A DNA stretch of 64,000 bases from assembly GCA_002709505.1 (NCBI GenBank), contig PARB01000075.1, positions 1 to 64,000 on the forward strand. The letters run 5' to 3'. Positions 63,480 through 64,000 of the stretch are shown piece after piece. A program made the position numbers and the translations under genes. Under the pieces are notes generated by a model. The model did no database searches and was not told the DNA's origin. It was given only the letters and a program-made list of their open reading frames with translations. Numbering within the stretch: the first letter of the stretch is position 1; each line of letters opens with the position of its first letter. Source of the DNA: Paracoccaceae bacterium (GTDB lineage: Bacteria; Pseudomonadota; Alphaproteobacteria; Rhizobiales; Stappiaceae).

Positions 63480-64000
63480 ATGACCATCAATCTGCAAATG
63501 CCTGACCTTCAGGAACTGAAGCCAAGAATTACGGTGTTCGGCGTCGGCGGAGCCGGCGGCAATGCCGTCAACAACATGATCCAGGCCGGCCTGCAGGGCT
63601 GCGACTTCGTCGTCGCAAACACCGACGCGCAGGCGCTTGCCAGCAACCATTCCGACCGGGTTGTCCAGATGGGCGTCGCCGTGACGGAAGGGCTGGGCGC
63701 CGGATCGCAGCCGGACGTCGGCGCGGCCGCCGCCGAAGAGGTGATCGACGAGATCAACGACCATCTGTCCGGATCGCACATGGTGTTCATCACCGCCGGC
63801 ATGGGTGGCGGCACCGGTACGGGCGCGGCTCCCGTCATCGCCCGTGCGGCGCGCGAGATGGGAATACTCACCGTCGGCGTCGTCACCAAGCCGTTCCAGT
63901 TCGAGGGCGTGCGCCGCATGCGCATTGCCGAAGCCGGCATCATCGAGCTGCAGAAGGCGGTCGACACGCTGATCGTCATTCCGAACCAGAACCTGTTCCG
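63480..64000 (+). CDS. ftsZ: Cell division protein FtsZ, N-terminal part (3' end outside window)
   Basis: [75 protein letters not shown]...[33 protein letters not shown]. Confidence 0.97.
   Translation, partial: MTINLQMPDLQELKPRITVFGVGGAGGNAVNNMIQAGLQGCDFVVANTDAQALASNHSDRVVQMGVAVTEGLGAGSQPDVGAAAAEEVIDEINDHLSGSHMVFITAGMGGGTGTGAAPVIARAAREMGILTVGVVTKPFQFEGVRRMRIAEAGIIELQKAVDTLIVIPNQNLF

Overview
This 64 kb window is high-GC and reads as chromosomal alphaproteobacterial DNA, probably Hyphomicrobiales/Rhizobiales-like. That placement is inferred from gene content (two BA14K-like proteins, two DUF2336 proteins, dcw gene order). Coding density is high. I saw no rRNA, tRNA, CRISPR array, transposase or phage genes. 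Main blocks: (1) EttA 3' end, MOSC protein, DUF2293, LuxR and OxyR-like regulators, acyltransferase, TrmO-like protein (1-4.8 kb). (2) DUF2336 protein, MscS-type channel, ArsR-methyltransferase fusion regulator with metF and metH, azoreductase, second DUF2336 protein (5-17 kb). (3) Amidase, PPK2, two BA14K-like proteins, HugZ-like/hydrolase/TauE operon, MCP (17-25.6 kb). (4) A roughly 10 kb catabolic cluster with fused HyuA-HyuB hydantoinase/oxoprolinase, TRAP transporter, DadA-like FAD oxidoreductase, Asp/Glu racemase and MarR-like regulator (25.8-35.6 kb). (5) GGDEF-EAL protein, fumC, TerB-DnaJ protein, peptidoglycan amidase, lytic transglycosylase, PaiB-like, PNPOx-like and MocR genes (35.6-44.7 kb). 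(6) The RNase P RNA gene followed by a complete dcw cluster from mraZ to the start of ftsZ. Strongest unusual signals: a single-ORF MurE-MurF fusion with a roughly 250-aa acidic linker; a 10-bp-phased array of six TGGG-type MraZ-box-like repeats upstream of mraZ; a 24-bp motif (21/24 identical) shared by two promoters of the Hyu/TRAP cluster; an 18-bp perfect palindrome plus GNRA hairpin between ftsA and ftsZ; an AT-rich palindrome in front of the SahR-like regulator; and repeated TGAAA elements in the MocR/PNPOx divergent promoter. All product calls come from reading motifs by eye. No database search was run.
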